NCBI GenBank assembly: GCA_963931865.1
Contig: OZ007517.1
Location: 9,310,038-9,374,037, forward strand
Direction of reading: 5' to 3'
DNA length: 64,000 bases
Source: Axinella damicornis
Lineage: Eukaryota; Porifera; Demospongiae; Axinellida; Axinellidae
The position numbers and the translations under genes are program-made. Of this stretch, positions 54,901-63,949 are shown piece after piece. Every line of letters begins with the position of its first letter. Positions within the stretch are counted from its first letter, which is position 1. The notes under the pieces were generated by a model. The model had not been told where the DNA came from, made no database searches, and worked only from the letters and a program-made list of their open reading frames with translations.

Positions 54901-57900
54901 ATCATATGTGATGCATAAGTCCACAGATTTAGCCTTCAATGATGCCCCCTGGTGCAAACCAGAAGAAGACTACAACTTTGTGCACGAGATCATTCCACGG
55001 GAGCTTGCCCTAAAGCTCAAGGTAAAACCAGTTCGAAGCAAGAAACTAGACAAATATATTTCTCAAGCTGAACTCCATTTCAGGGGGGTTCCATTTGGCC
55101 AGTATGAAGAACTAACTCAAAGGATCCAAAATATCCTTAGAGAGTACCCATTTGACATCACGGTACTCAAAGAGCTCCTCCAGAATGCAGACGATGCCAA
55201 AGCGAAGAAGATGTGTATCATTCTTGACAAAAGAACTCATGGCAAAGAGAGTGTGCTCTCAGAGAATTGGCAGCAACTGCAAGGTCCAGCCTTGCTTGTC
55301 TGGAATGACAGTACATTCACTGAGAAAGATCTCAAGGGAATTCAGCAGCTCGGCCTTGGAAGCAAAAGGTCTGATGCGGAATCTATTGGCCAATATGGCA
55401 TTGGATTTAACGTGGTCTACCATCTCACAGACTGTCCCAGTTTCATCACAGGTGGAGATATATGCATTATGGATCCTCACTGTCGATTTGTCCCTGAGGC
55501 CACTCCAGATATGCCAGGAAGAAGATTTGATGATCTGGGCAGTGGCTTTTGGGATGATTTTCCTGACCTGAAATCAGCCTACCTGCGAAATGAGCTCAAA
55601 GGCTGTCCAGAAGAGTTTCTGAGTGGCTCCCTCTTTCGTTTCCCCCTCAGACACACGAGTGAACTGATGAGCTCCTCAAAGATTATAGACCACAGTGTCA
55701 GCACCAAACTTGAACCTCTTACAGCTGATAAAATGCACAGTTACCTAAAGCGGTGGGCTCCAAAAATGAAGCAGGCATTGCTATTTCTGAACCATGTGAC
55801 AGAATTGTGCTTTTTCGTCATTGAGGACCACAAACAGTCCGGGCTATCACCAGCAGCAGTTTCATATGCATCTGTACCCATGTGTGTTTTAGAGCACCAT
55901 TTTCAGGTTTGTATTAACGAATCCGCCCAAGAAAGGCGTGCTCATCTTTATGAAAAGATTGTGGCCTTCAAAGACGAAAGAGGGAATGAGCCTTGTGTAG
56001 TTCAATACCCTCTCACAATCACTGAAACCTCTGATGTACCTCCACAAACTTACAGAAGAGACACACAAAAGATTAAGACAGAACAGTGGCTCATTCAACA
56101 GGGCATTGGTGATTTGGAAGATAAACAACAAACTTGGAAATACATCTCCCAGGTCAAGCCCAAACATGGCATAGCTGCACCTCTTGGCTCACTAAGTCAA
56201 CTCGGGAGTTTCCATGGTGATGTATTTTGCTTTCTTCCCCTCCCAGTAAGTTGTGACCTCCCAGTACATGTGAATGCTCACTTCATTCTCAATGCTTCTC
56301 GCAGGAACATCTGGAAGTCCACAGTTCCTGGTGAGATCGATAACAAATCAAGGTGGAATGAGAACCTTATCAGTGCAATATCTTCTTCTTATGCCAACTT
56401 CCTAATGGAAGCCCACAGCCATTACATCAAGTCAGACCCCTACAGTGATCTGAACAAACTCCGAACTGATAGTTTGTGCTACTACAGTGCCTTCCCAAAC
56501 TGGTATAAGGGACCTAAGGGGGACAAGATAGTTCCAGAAGGACCATGGCTCAGACTGGCAGAAGATGTCTACAGAAAGCTTGCTAGCAACAATGCAAGTG
56601 TTCTTGCAGTGATTGAATCAGAATGCTGCACAGGGGCTTCAGTGCAAGAGGGGGCCGATGTACAATACGCAGAAAATTGGCACCCACTGAAAAACCCAGA
56701 ATGCCCATCTCTTCAGATTTACTTCTGTGCAAAAGGACTTGGTGATGACACACTACTTAAGCCTATCCTGGAAAGTATTGGAATGAAAATAACTTGTGCA
56801 CCACGGAGAATCAGGAGCCATTTCCACGCAGTTGAGTGCGAGCTGCCCCAAATTTCCCCCTCTTCTGTGTATGATTATTATACACACTTCAGTGGACAGG
56901 CCAGTCCAAATGGTGAATTCCCACGTGCAGTTGAAGCAACTGCCTTTCACTCAGTTGCAGCTTTCAAAACATTCATTCAGTACCTTCTCTCACTTTTTCA
57001 AACAACAGCCGGTGAGGAATTTCAATTTCCCAAGCCTCCATTTGGCTACCCACTCCTCCTCACTGCAGATGGCCAGGTCAGACACTTTGATGAAGGGAAT
57101 AAAGTTATTTCCTCAAAGTATTCAGTACTCTTCCCTCAAAGCCTTGAGAAATTTCTACACCCAAGACTTCTGGATTTGAAGTACAGTGCTAGCTACTTTC
57201 TTTCCCCCAGAAATAGTTGTGCAATAGTTCAAGGCATTCTATGTGAGAACCTTCCACCTGCACTGCAAACCAAGCATATGCCTACTTTAAGTGAGCATAT
57301 AAACAAGTCCACACTCACTTCTTTATGGGTGTGTCTTTCCACTGACTTAGCATTCTCATTTCACTTGGAGACAGTGCTGAAGTGCTGGGCGTTGCTACCC
57401 AGTACCAGTAACCAACTCTTTTCAGCAACAAATTTGCTTCTTCCTGTCGTTCCACCACCTGATCTTGATCCATCTGGTGCTGACTTCTCTGAAATCTGCA
57501 AAATACTGCATCACATCGGAATGCCTTTCCTAGCAACTGATGTTGTGCGTGCAGCTGTTGTACAGAGCTACTGCCCACTGCTGAGTAATCCTGAAAGCAT
57601 TCTGACCAACATGTACCACCTCCATAAACAGACCAATGTCTCTTCAATGATCACAAGAGACAATGTCAGTACATTGATTGCTTACCTACAGAATATCAAT
57701 TTCAAAGTGTGCCGAGAGGAATGCCGAAGATGTGTGAAAGCCCTTCCACTATTTCTTACAATTGAAGGCAGTCTTACATCCCTTGATGACAAAACAGTGT
57801 TCATTTGGCCTCGAAATGCTTGCAAGATTGGATATTCTAAATGGGTGATTGGGAAAAATGTTGTATTTCTTGATAAACATGGTGACTGGAATATGCTTGG

Positions 57901-60900
57901 GCATAAATCAGACTTGGGAATTCAAGAAATCTCCACAGAAGATTTGTACATCAACTATATTTTCCCTGTGTTTTCCCAGCTGAATGAAGATGAGAGATAT
58001 AGACATCTGAAACACATCCGGGACTGTCTGTTTGACACAAACACGTTCCTTCGTCATACAAATTCAAAAGGCTATAGTTCACAGCAGAAGTGTCTAGCAC
58101 AAGTTTTCTTTGATGCTCTGAAGACACTTCCATGTTTAGGCAGGGACGGTGAACTCCTCAAGCGTGCAAGTGAAGTTTGTAGCCATGAGCAGAAGATTTT
58201 TACAACATTTGCTGAACACTTTCATTTTCTGCCCGAAATCTTCACAAGAGATACACTTGAATGTGATGAGTGGATGAAGTTCTTCTCTGCCATTGGACTG
58301 AGGGAATCTATCACCAAACAAGAGTATCAAGAATTTTGCTCCGAAGTAGCTGGTGGGAGACATCCAGATCCAAGAAAAGCTTCCTCAGTCTTGCTTCAAT
58401 ATCTTTTCTCTACCCAAAGTGGATGGGATACTGACTATAACTTCCTTTCCAGAATTTCTCACATGCCATTTGTGTGCACAGAAAGTCTCCCAGAGTTGAG
58501 GTGGATTGAGCCTGTTTATCCCTCAGAGAATTGCATTCTACCTGAAGGCATACATATGACCAAACTAGCTGGTGCTGCACTTCATGAGCACAGCTGTCTA
58601 TTGTGGACTGTCAAACCCGTTGTGCGACTTCCTTGTAGTGTGTACTTAGTACGTACAAACCTTCTTGAAGGTTTGCAAGTAGCCAGACAGCCCAGTGTTG
58701 CTGATGTAACTGCAAATCTGTCCACTATTTCGAAATCACGTTTCACTAATTTCAAGTTGTTCGATAAGTACCCTCAAGACTGCAGACCTCCAGAAGGGGC
58801 AAAAGGACTAGTGCAAGTAATGCTCAGACATTTTGAATTTTTGATGTCAACGTCAACTTCTGCTGACCTTAATGATCTCAACCTGCTCTCCTGTATTCCT
58901 GTTTATGCCACTCCAAAGCAAAGTCTTGATGTTCCCAACCAAACAGTATCGGTGGTTCTTGTGAAGCCAAACCATGTTGTCATTGACAAAGATGCACAAG
59001 ACTATTACCCATTCCTTCACTGCATCCCAAATGAACTGGTCTCTGTGCTTCCTCTAGTGGAAAAAATCGGAGTAAAAAGCAGTTTTGAGTTGTGTCATAT
59101 GAGAATTGCTCTTGAAAATGCTTTTGAGTGTTCCGACCAATTGCAACTTGAGTTCAACACTGCAGACAAAGTTGTGAAAGTGATTGAAAGGCTGTACACA
59201 ATGATGGAGCAGATTAGGATGACAAGGAAAATGGGTGATAGAGATATCGTTTCTGCTTTGAAGCCACTTTACCTTCCCAGCTCTGAAAAGAAGTTAGTAT
59301 GCACATCAAACCTTGTTTACCATGATAGTTTGAATTACAAGAACTGCAATCTTGATCACCTTGCAGAAGCCGGTCTATTCCTGTTTGACCTCCCAATGGT
59401 GCAATACAGGTTTACTGTACGTGCTTTCTGTAGGCTTTTTCCAGCAGAGATTAGGCCCAAGGGACTCTCAACATGTTGTGAGCAAACACTCTGTGAAGGG
59501 TGTGCCATTGTTGAAAGCTCTCACCTCGCTGAGAAACTCAAAACAACGTTTGGGTTGGCTCTTTTACCAAAGGCAGTGTTAACAATTGTCAAGCATCACA
59601 CAAAAGATGAGAAACTGTGCAGAGAGTTTGAGCCGTTCATGCTTCAATTTTTTCAGAACATCAAAGTATTCACTGTTGATAATCTTCAAACTGACATTGT
59701 ACTAAAAACCGTACAGCCAAACCAAACCCTTGGTAGAGCAGAGGTTGACTTTCATTTACAAAAAGATGGAACCTCCTTCAACTTTTATGTCAATTTGAAA
59801 ATGAACGACATAAAGGGTCCATATTTATTTGCGTGTCTTGCAGACCAACTTATTTCGTACATGAAATCAGTGGGTGCAGATGAAACACTGACCTACACTG
59901 AGTTGAAGGGCATTCTAAAAATTCTTCTTAATTCTCAGACAGCAGAAGACATTCGTGAAGTACTCGATGAAGAATCACTCTTCCTTGACAGTAGTGCAGA
60001 TGCTGAGTTCGATGCAAGTGTCACTCCAAAGCTTGGGATGCCCATACCAGAATCATGGCACCACCGTCTTGACCCAGATATTAACAACCTCTTCCACCCT
60101 GAAGAGTGGGTGGGTTATGAGGTCAGAGAGAATCACTTTATATTTGCACAGGTTATCCATCCAGTAGTGGAAGGTGGTGCTAGCAGTCTCTATGTTGGGG
60201 CTCGTATTCACATGCGATACAAGATCTATGTAAGTGTATATGATGAGGAAGGTATAGAAGTGAGTGCACTGGATCTTTACAAATTCCTCCGAGGCAAGAA
60301 GAAGGGTAAAGTTCGGGCCACTGAGGGAGAGAGTAAGGAACTAGTGCCATATGAGGAAGAAATTGGTGGTAGCCAGCCCAGACCAGAAAGAGAAGATGTC
60401 AGGAGCATCAAGAAGCAACTATGCAAAGAACTCCGAGAGATTTGGAAGTTGTCTCCAAGTGAAAGGAAAAAGGCAGTTCGCCGACTCTACCTCAAGTGGC
60501 ATCCTGATAAGAACCCCGACCGAATTGAGCTGGCAGAAGACGTGTTCAAGTTTCTACTTAACCAGATTGAACGTTTGGAACAGGGACTTCCCCTTATAGA
60601 TCCTGATGAGGAGACTACAACAGGGGGCCCCTCTCCACATGCACAAAGCACCTCTTATTCACAATGGAGCTCCTATTTCAGAACATGGAACCATACAGCT
60701 CAACAACAGTCCCGCTACAGGGAGAGTGAGCACCAGTTTAGAGCTAGTGGAGGAGGTGGAAGGGGAGAAGGAGGTGGTGGTGGAGGTCGCAGAGGATATG
60801 GGGGAAGTGGCGGAGGTGGTGGTGGTTTCACTGATGCACAGTTTCCATTTGATGAAGAGTTTGGACCACAACCTGATCTAGAAGAGGGAAGAAGGTGGAT

Positions 60901-61303
60901 AAAGCAAGCTGAGGTTGACTTTGATACTCTTGTGATGCTTCTGGACCGAACGCCCACCTCCAACAAGGTCTCAGCTAGTGTGTGTTTCATGGCCCATGAG
61001 GTGGCAGAGAAGGCCCTGAAAGGTGGGATGTATGCCAAGTGTGGGCTAGGACAAAAGAGCTTGAAGTCCCACGACCTCACTCCACTAGCATATGCACTGC
61101 AGGCAGAGGAGCCATTCTCAACACAGGGCCTTGCTGGTTGCACCATCCCACTCGAGGACTACTACCTGGACACAAGATTTCCGAACCGGTACCCAGATGG
61201 CACCACAATTCCGTCTGACCACTACTCACCACAAGACGCACAGCAAGCTAAGGAAAATGCTAAAAGCATCTTAGACATGATGAAAGAACTTGTGAACAGT
61301 TAA
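51941..61303 (+). CDS. Sacsin-like copy C, giant exon 3, 3' part (SRR2, SRR3, J, HEPN)
   Basis: The frame that resumes homology after the 5-bp duplication stays open to TAA 61301-61303 (its open stretch begins at 51851, but only sequence after about 51935 matches the family). It encodes repeat 2 from 52166 (QNADDAEA, GKFGVGFCSVYH), repeat 3 from 55094 (QNADDAKA, GQYGIGFNVVYH), a J-domain from 60407 (HPD at 60500), a Gly/Arg-rich linker at about 60741-60830 and HEPN from about 60890. GGDICIMD is one residue shorter than the GGETLCIMD of A and B. Over 9.3 kb without a stop implies recent constraint or a very recent frameshift. Without frameshift correction or an internal start it would not be translated. 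Confidence 0.85.
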   Translation: MPVESDCQWPQLMRASEVVYTDSDFLKEFFVSTNDGKAYTFVNHRIHSQMAHNLSLTPLSECLDISEDTFEDTGQYEPLTVRLKNILKDYKDGLTIVKELLQNADDAEATEVNIGYDARQHTVKPRSLFFPGMHDCHGPALVVHNNATFSNDDFTNITKLAAATKTSKPLKIGKFGVGFCSVYHITDIPSFVSQETLCIFDPTLSYLKKEIKNPGRPGKKVNFASRFIASSSQLAPYAGLFGFNPKEPYNGTMFRFPFRTSASELSGTMYTEATIRELITNIKNCSSKLILFLQHIKCITFSRIDQGQQTPTVLLQITKESVESISGTLTEVKKLRVLDERSSQAHEDCWLIATHTDSIDMKRATASVACLLEVTSTSQGYNVMKIEGEIFCFLPLAQKTGLPVHVSSNFAVINNRRGIWTTDEASTNDSEVQWNLSLMQNVIPKAYHTLLASLQEGHRQGKLGEYAFYSLWPLETKLTQHNPWAHAVRKLYSEAISSNKLFYSLSTSQWLTLLESKFLAPGILCQSATDANVLDCVLAVVTHLRLPLVDLPSKYHTHLSLGSSTITEEEFVKLFFEHITFFSEIQRSRNEVLQFMLEVYAVGLDDIRTSRMDYMREYLTYHPCIPCTPDGTQLKMCSQVVDPHTEFANLFDAEEGMFPTQQFSDRHLAKTAMMKLGMIENIPWGLVIDRAETIVELYHADRMKALERIQLILQCIESNAKGNQDKQEAKALSAVQFLPVLKKPVDYPLPWFGEGYQLLSGKELMIKGATTYRHSLQTSETNINIAGSQVAFVNEGRIEDGGSSYIKQKTREILQLQISPSIQDVINHLQLLITEFNSKHPNSQLVEWANRICRQAYEFLDGQIQQQASTGQASQLLGLQQLQDLPCVWTGRQFIEIQAVASEWKLEGPYLYPVPSSLGFRKNLVASLEIKESFTPEDILGVLSRIKEDFNTNPVSEACQKLLRELVSSLDSINPDKCSKPIMLPATSYVMHKSTDLAFNDAPWCKPEEDYNFVHEIIPRELALKLKVKPVRSKKLDKYISQAELHFRGVPFGQYEELTQRIQNILREYPFDITVLKELLQNADDAKAKKMCIILDKRTHGKESVLSENWQQLQGPALLVWNDSTFTEKDLKGIQQLGLGSKRSDAESIGQYGIGFNVVYHLTDCPSFITGGDICIMDPHCRFVPEATPDMPGRRFDDLGSGFWDDFPDLKSAYLRNELKGCPEEFLSGSLFRFPLRHTSELMSSSKIIDHSVSTKLEPLTADKMHSYLKRWAPKMKQALLFLNHVTELCFFVIEDHKQSGLSPAAVSYASVPMCVLEHHFQVCINESAQERRAHLYEKIVAFKDERGNEPCVVQYPLTITETSDVPPQTYRRDTQKIKTEQWLIQQGIGDLEDKQQTWKYISQVKPKHGIAAPLGSLSQLGSFHGDVFCFLPLPVSCDLPVHVNAHFILNASRRNIWKSTVPGEIDNKSRWNENLISAISSSYANFLMEAHSHYIKSDPYSDLNKLRTDSLCYYSAFPNWYKGPKGDKIVPEGPWLRLAEDVYRKLASNNASVLAVIESECCTGASVQEGADVQYAENWHPLKNPECPSLQIYFCAKGLGDDTLLKPILESIGMKITCAPRRIRSHFHAVECELPQISPSSVYDYYTHFSGQASPNGEFPRAVEATAFHSVAAFKTFIQYLLSLFQTTAGEEFQFPKPPFGYPLLLTADGQVRHFDEGNKVISSKYSVLFPQSLEKFLHPRLLDLKYSASYFLSPRNSCAIVQGILCENLPPALQTKHMPTLSEHINKSTLTSLWVCLSTDLAFSFHLETVLKCWALLPSTSNQLFSATNLLLPVVPPPDLDPSGADFSEICKILHHIGMPFLATDVVRAAVVQSYCPLLSNPESILTNMYHLHKQTNVSSMITRDNVSTLIAYLQNINFKVCREECRRCVKALPLFLTIEGSLTSLDDKTVFIWPRNACKIGYSKWVIGKNVVFLDKHGDWNMLGHKSDLGIQEISTEDLYINYIFPVFSQLNEDERYRHLKHIRDCLFDTNTFLRHTNSKGYSSQQKCLAQVFFDALKTLPCLGRDGELLKRASEVCSHEQKIFTTFAEHFHFLPEIFTRDTLECDEWMKFFSAIGLRESITKQEYQEFCSEVAGGRHPDPRKASSVLLQYLFSTQSGWDTDYNFLSRISHMPFVCTESLPELRWIEPVYPSENCILPEGIHMTKLAGAALHEHSCLLWTVKPVVRLPCSVYLVRTNLLEGLQVARQPSVADVTANLSTISKSRFTNFKLFDKYPQDCRPPEGAKGLVQVMLRHFEFLMSTSTSADLNDLNLLSCIPVYATPKQSLDVPNQTVSVVLVKPNHVVIDKDAQDYYPFLHCIPNELVSVLPLVEKIGVKSSFELCHMRIALENAFECSDQLQLEFNTADKVVKVIERLYTMMEQIRMTRKMGDRDIVSALKPLYLPSSEKKLVCTSNLVYHDSLNYKNCNLDHLAEAGLFLFDLPMVQYRFTVRAFCRLFPAEIRPKGLSTCCEQTLCEGCAIVESSHLAEKLKTTFGLALLPKAVLTIVKHHTKDEKLCREFEPFMLQFFQNIKVFTVDNLQTDIVLKTVQPNQTLGRAEVDFHLQKDGTSFNFYVNLKMNDIKGPYLFACLADQLISYMKSVGADETLTYTELKGILKILLNSQTAEDIREVLDEESLFLDSSADAEFDASVTPKLGMPIPESWHHRLDPDINNLFHPEEWVGYEVRENHFIFAQVIHPVVEGGASSLYVGARIHMRYKIYVSVYDEEGIEVSALDLYKFLRGKKKGKVRATEGESKELVPYEEEIGGSQPRPEREDVRSIKKQLCKELREIWKLSPSERKKAVRRLYLKWHPDKNPDRIELAEDVFKFLLNQIERLEQGLPLIDPDEETTTGGPSPHAQSTSYSQWSSYFRTWNHTAQQQSRYRESEHQFRASGGGGRGEGGGGGGRRGYGGSGGGGGGFTDAQFPFDEEFGPQPDLEEGRRWIKQAEVDFDTLVMLLDRTPTSNKVSASVCFMAHEVAEKALKGGMYAKCGLGQKSLKSHDLTPLAYALQAEEPFSTQGLAGCTIPLEDYYLDTRFPNRYPDGTTIPSDHYSPQDAQQAKENAKSILDMMKELVNS

Positions 61304-61700
61304 CTAGTTTGCTGATTATCATAAGTTATAATTAGAGCTAGACGACCATTAGTCTACTTATTCATAGATCATAGTATTTTGAGAAGCTTAGGACTTTAGA
61401 CTACTGAGAAGCTTAGGAGTTTAGACTACTGAACTTGTATGCAGCAAGAATGTACTTGACAAATTGATGATGCAACTTTGTCATGTTAAACACAAGGTGC
61501 AGAAAAGAAATCTATGTACATTGTTTAGTTCACTAAGGTATCTAGCTACTACCTAACAGAATAGTGCGTAACTGAATATCAGGTTAAACTTTGCAAAACT
61601 GGTTTCTGCTATGCATGGACAATGTTGGCACCCAGCAGAACTGTTTCCTTGTCATATAGTCTCCTTCCCAGACCATTTTTAACCCTCCGCACGTGGAAAA
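61304..61700. other. 3' flank of copy C, homologous to the flank of copy A
   Basis: Alternates between near-identity with 12319-12540 (CTAGTTTGC.GATTATCATAAG, GAGAAGCTTAGGAC repeats, GGTGCAGAAAAGAAATCTATG) and small indels, and ends at the shared CATTTTTAACCCTCCG block (about 61675-61690). Homology to copy A therefore extends about 390 bp past the stop. Confidence 0.7.
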
Positions 61701-62076
61701 ATGAGATGATAGTAACCAATGCACACCTCATCCTCTGTTGTTAGGGAGGTAAGATGATACAAAGGTATAGCGGGCAACTGGAAAAGCAGGGACGGGAACG
61801 ACACGAGCGGGCTGCTATACTGTCTATTTCACTTCGCTTCAAACCACCAAACTGAGGCAAGCGACAGCGTGGTAGGCCGGTCTGGTCAGCACAGCATTAA
61901 TATGTGCCCCACTATAGTCTCCATCCTTGCAAGGCCTTGTTGAGGTAGACTGTTCATAGTTCGCGTCTCAGTTGAACGATATCAACGCACGAGCAGGAAG
62001 TGAACTCAGTTTGGAAATAACGCATGACGCAAGAACACGCAAAATACGAGCAGGAAGTGATTTACGGCACGACGTA

Positions 62077-62078
<2 letters not shown>
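61701..62078. other. Non-coding, no recognised feature
   Basis: Unique-looking sequence; a CGAGCAGGAAGTGA motif occurs twice (about 61988 and 62047). No gene is supportable. Confidence 0.5.

Positions 62079-62115
<37 letters not shown>
62079..62115. repeat. (AT)18 microsatellite
   Basis: An uninterrupted AT dinucleotide run. Confidence 0.95.
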
Positions 62116-62121
<6 letters not shown>

Positions 62122-62161
62122 TAGAAATAAAGAAAATTCACATCAAACTCGTCTATGTGGG

Positions 62162-62288
62162 GCTCGCTCACGCTCGCCCCAATTATTCAAACGGTAGCTA
62201 TACAGGGGCGGCGGCACGTATTTACAATTGGGGGGGGGCAAGATAATACTAGGCGAATGCACGACATTGTGGGGCGAGCGTGAGCGAG
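62162..62288. repeat. Inverted repeat GCTCGCTCACGCTCGCCCC
   Basis: The 18-19-bp arms at 62162-62180 and 62271-62288 are inverted copies. The interval includes CAGGGGCGGCGGCACG and a G9 run, reminiscent of hAT-type MITE ends. It is probably a small or nested MITE. Confidence 0.6.
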
Positions 62289-62364
62289 AGCACGTACAGA
62301 ACGTGGAGTAGTTGGAGCACGGGAACTGACATATTCGTGCGTCCAGTAAATAAACGAACGTGAT

Positions 62365-62442
62365 GCGCAGCGAAGAAACAATGGTTCGGGCCAGGGCAGG
62401 CTTTAATAATGCCCTGGCTGTTAACCATTGTTTCGTAGCGCG
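62365..62442. repeat. Foldback around CCAGGGCA, about 33-bp arms
   Basis: CGCAGCGAAGAAACAATGG...CCAGGGCA pairs imperfectly with TGCCCTGGCTGTTAACCATTGTTTCGTAGCGCG. A minus-strand 168-codon frame overlaps this and the previous repeat; it has no recognisable domain and I do not call it. Confidence 0.6.
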
Positions 62443-63055
62443 TAGTATAATTTCATAATTCACTTGACGGCTCGAAATGAAATGTTGATCTGCGTGCACA
62501 TTACAACACGATAAACAATAGAGAAATTGGGTGATCATGAGGGTAGCTGACAATACACCAATGATTGCTGGTAATGCGTAATACAATGATAGAAGTACTG
62601 CTGTGTCAGACCTCAGGAGAGTGTCCTGTTGATGTTGAAACTTATGCACAGTTCACAACTTAAGGCTTTTGCTCCTTGCATCCTGTATCAGCAACACTTA
62701 CGTCTCCACACTAAGTCACAACGTAGTAGCTACGTCCTATTACGAGACGTACTTTGAACTCAGCCTTATTGGACTTACGCCTCCCCACTTTATGTAAAAC
62801 CACTGGGACTGGTTAGTTATCAACTTGAGTACATTAGCATTTCGATTGAATCGAAATCCCAGGGTGGCCCACGCGGAGGGAGTACTCATCCACCCCACTC
62901 ACCCTGTTTGCGTGATGATTGCGTGTATGGGTGAGGCCTATTGGTTTGTGCGTACACGTAAATGCATGCAGAATTCAACAAATGTGTGTGTGCAGAGCAT
63001 GAACAGAGGTGCATGTGGGACAAACAAACAGAGTCTCTTCATCCAATCGCTGCGG
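62443..63055. other. Non-coding, no recognised feature
   Basis: No supportable gene; a short open frame at 62825-63148 runs into the minisatellite and looks accidental. Confidence 0.5.
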
Positions 63056-63285
63056 GATGGGTCACTGGGACAGGTCAGGTTGGCTTGGGCTGGGATGAGA
63101 TGCGCAGGGAAGGGTTGGGATGAGATGCGCAGGGAAGGGTCGGGATGAGATGTGCAGGGCAGGTTGGGCTGAGATGTGCAGTGCATGCAGGGTTGCGTTG
63201 AGATGTGCAGGGCAGGGTTGGGTTGGGTTCAGATGCGTAGGGCAGGGTTGAATGCAGGGTCGTGCAGGGTTGGGGTCAGGAGCTC
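63056..63285. repeat. 25-bp minisatellite GGGTTGGGATGAGATGTGCA
   Basis: About eight degenerate units; the first three are spaced exactly 25 bp (63096, 63121, 63146) around TGAGATGYGCAGGG. The same unit reappears at 63950-64000. Confidence 0.85.
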
Positions 63286-63427
63286 CATCTAGCAAAAGAA
63301 ATAGATTGTTACAAACATGCACAACATTTATCTATCTATCTCAACCTGTTTGCGTGATTGCATATAATATTATGGTGAGGTGTGCATACATGTACATGAA
63401 ATATAGATCGATGCAGAATTCAACGAC

Positions 63428-63512
63428 GTGTGTGTGTGTGTGTGTGTGTGTGCCTGTGTGTGCATGTGTGTGCGTGTGTGTGTGTGTGTGCGTGTGCGTG
63501 TGCGTGTGTGTG
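63428..63512. repeat. (TG)n microsatellite, interrupted
   Basis: TG repeats with CTG, CATG and CG interruptions. Open frames here translate as CVCVCV or HTHTHT and are artefacts. Confidence 0.95.
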
Positions 63513-63579
63513 CAGAGTGCATGTGGGACAAAACACTGGAAGAGACACTGGGGTTGGCTGGCCATCAGGGCCTGCAAGA

Positions 63580-63835
63580 GCATCAGACCACAAGGGTCGG
63601 CTGGCTATCGGGGACAGACATCAGACCACAAGGGTCGGCTTCCCCCTCAGATCTAGGTAACGGTTGTGGTACGTATCGGAAGCTATCAGCGACTCATCAA
63701 ACCACCCGAGGGTGGGTGCTTCAAGCAACCAACATGAACCAACCGACTTGTTATGGTAAGTATTGGGAGCTATCAGCGACTCATCAAACCACCTGTCGGT
63801 GGGTGCGTCAAGCAACCAACATAAACCAACACTAG
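63580..63835. repeat. Tandem duplications (22 bp and 87 bp units)
   Basis: CATCAGACCACAAGGGTCGG occurs twice (about 63582 and 63620). A unit with AGCTATCAGCGACTCATCAA and TCAAGCAACCAACAT occurs twice with an 87-bp period (63681 and 63768). Confidence 0.75.
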
Positions 63836-63851
63836 AATTCATCATTGGGGG

Positions 63852-63948
63852 TGTCTTCACTCTTCTCTTGGCAGGTCTTCAAATCTTCTCTTGGCAGGTC
63901 TTCAATCTTCTCTTGGCAGGTCTTCAAATCTTCTCTTGGCAGGTCTTG
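63852..63948. repeat. About 23-bp tandem repeat CTTCTCTTGGCAGGTCTTCA
   Basis: Four consecutive units spaced 22-23 bp, differing only by AAT/AT at the joints. Confidence 0.9.
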
Positions 63949-63949
63949 A

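Noticed and set aside
62143..62649. 168-codon minus-strand frame
   Set aside because: It spans two inverted repeats, has no recognisable domain or homologue in the window, and its composition matches repeat DNA.
63428..63660. Cysteine-valine rich frames at the (TG)n tract
   Set aside because: A dinucleotide repeat is open in several frames; no coding evidence.
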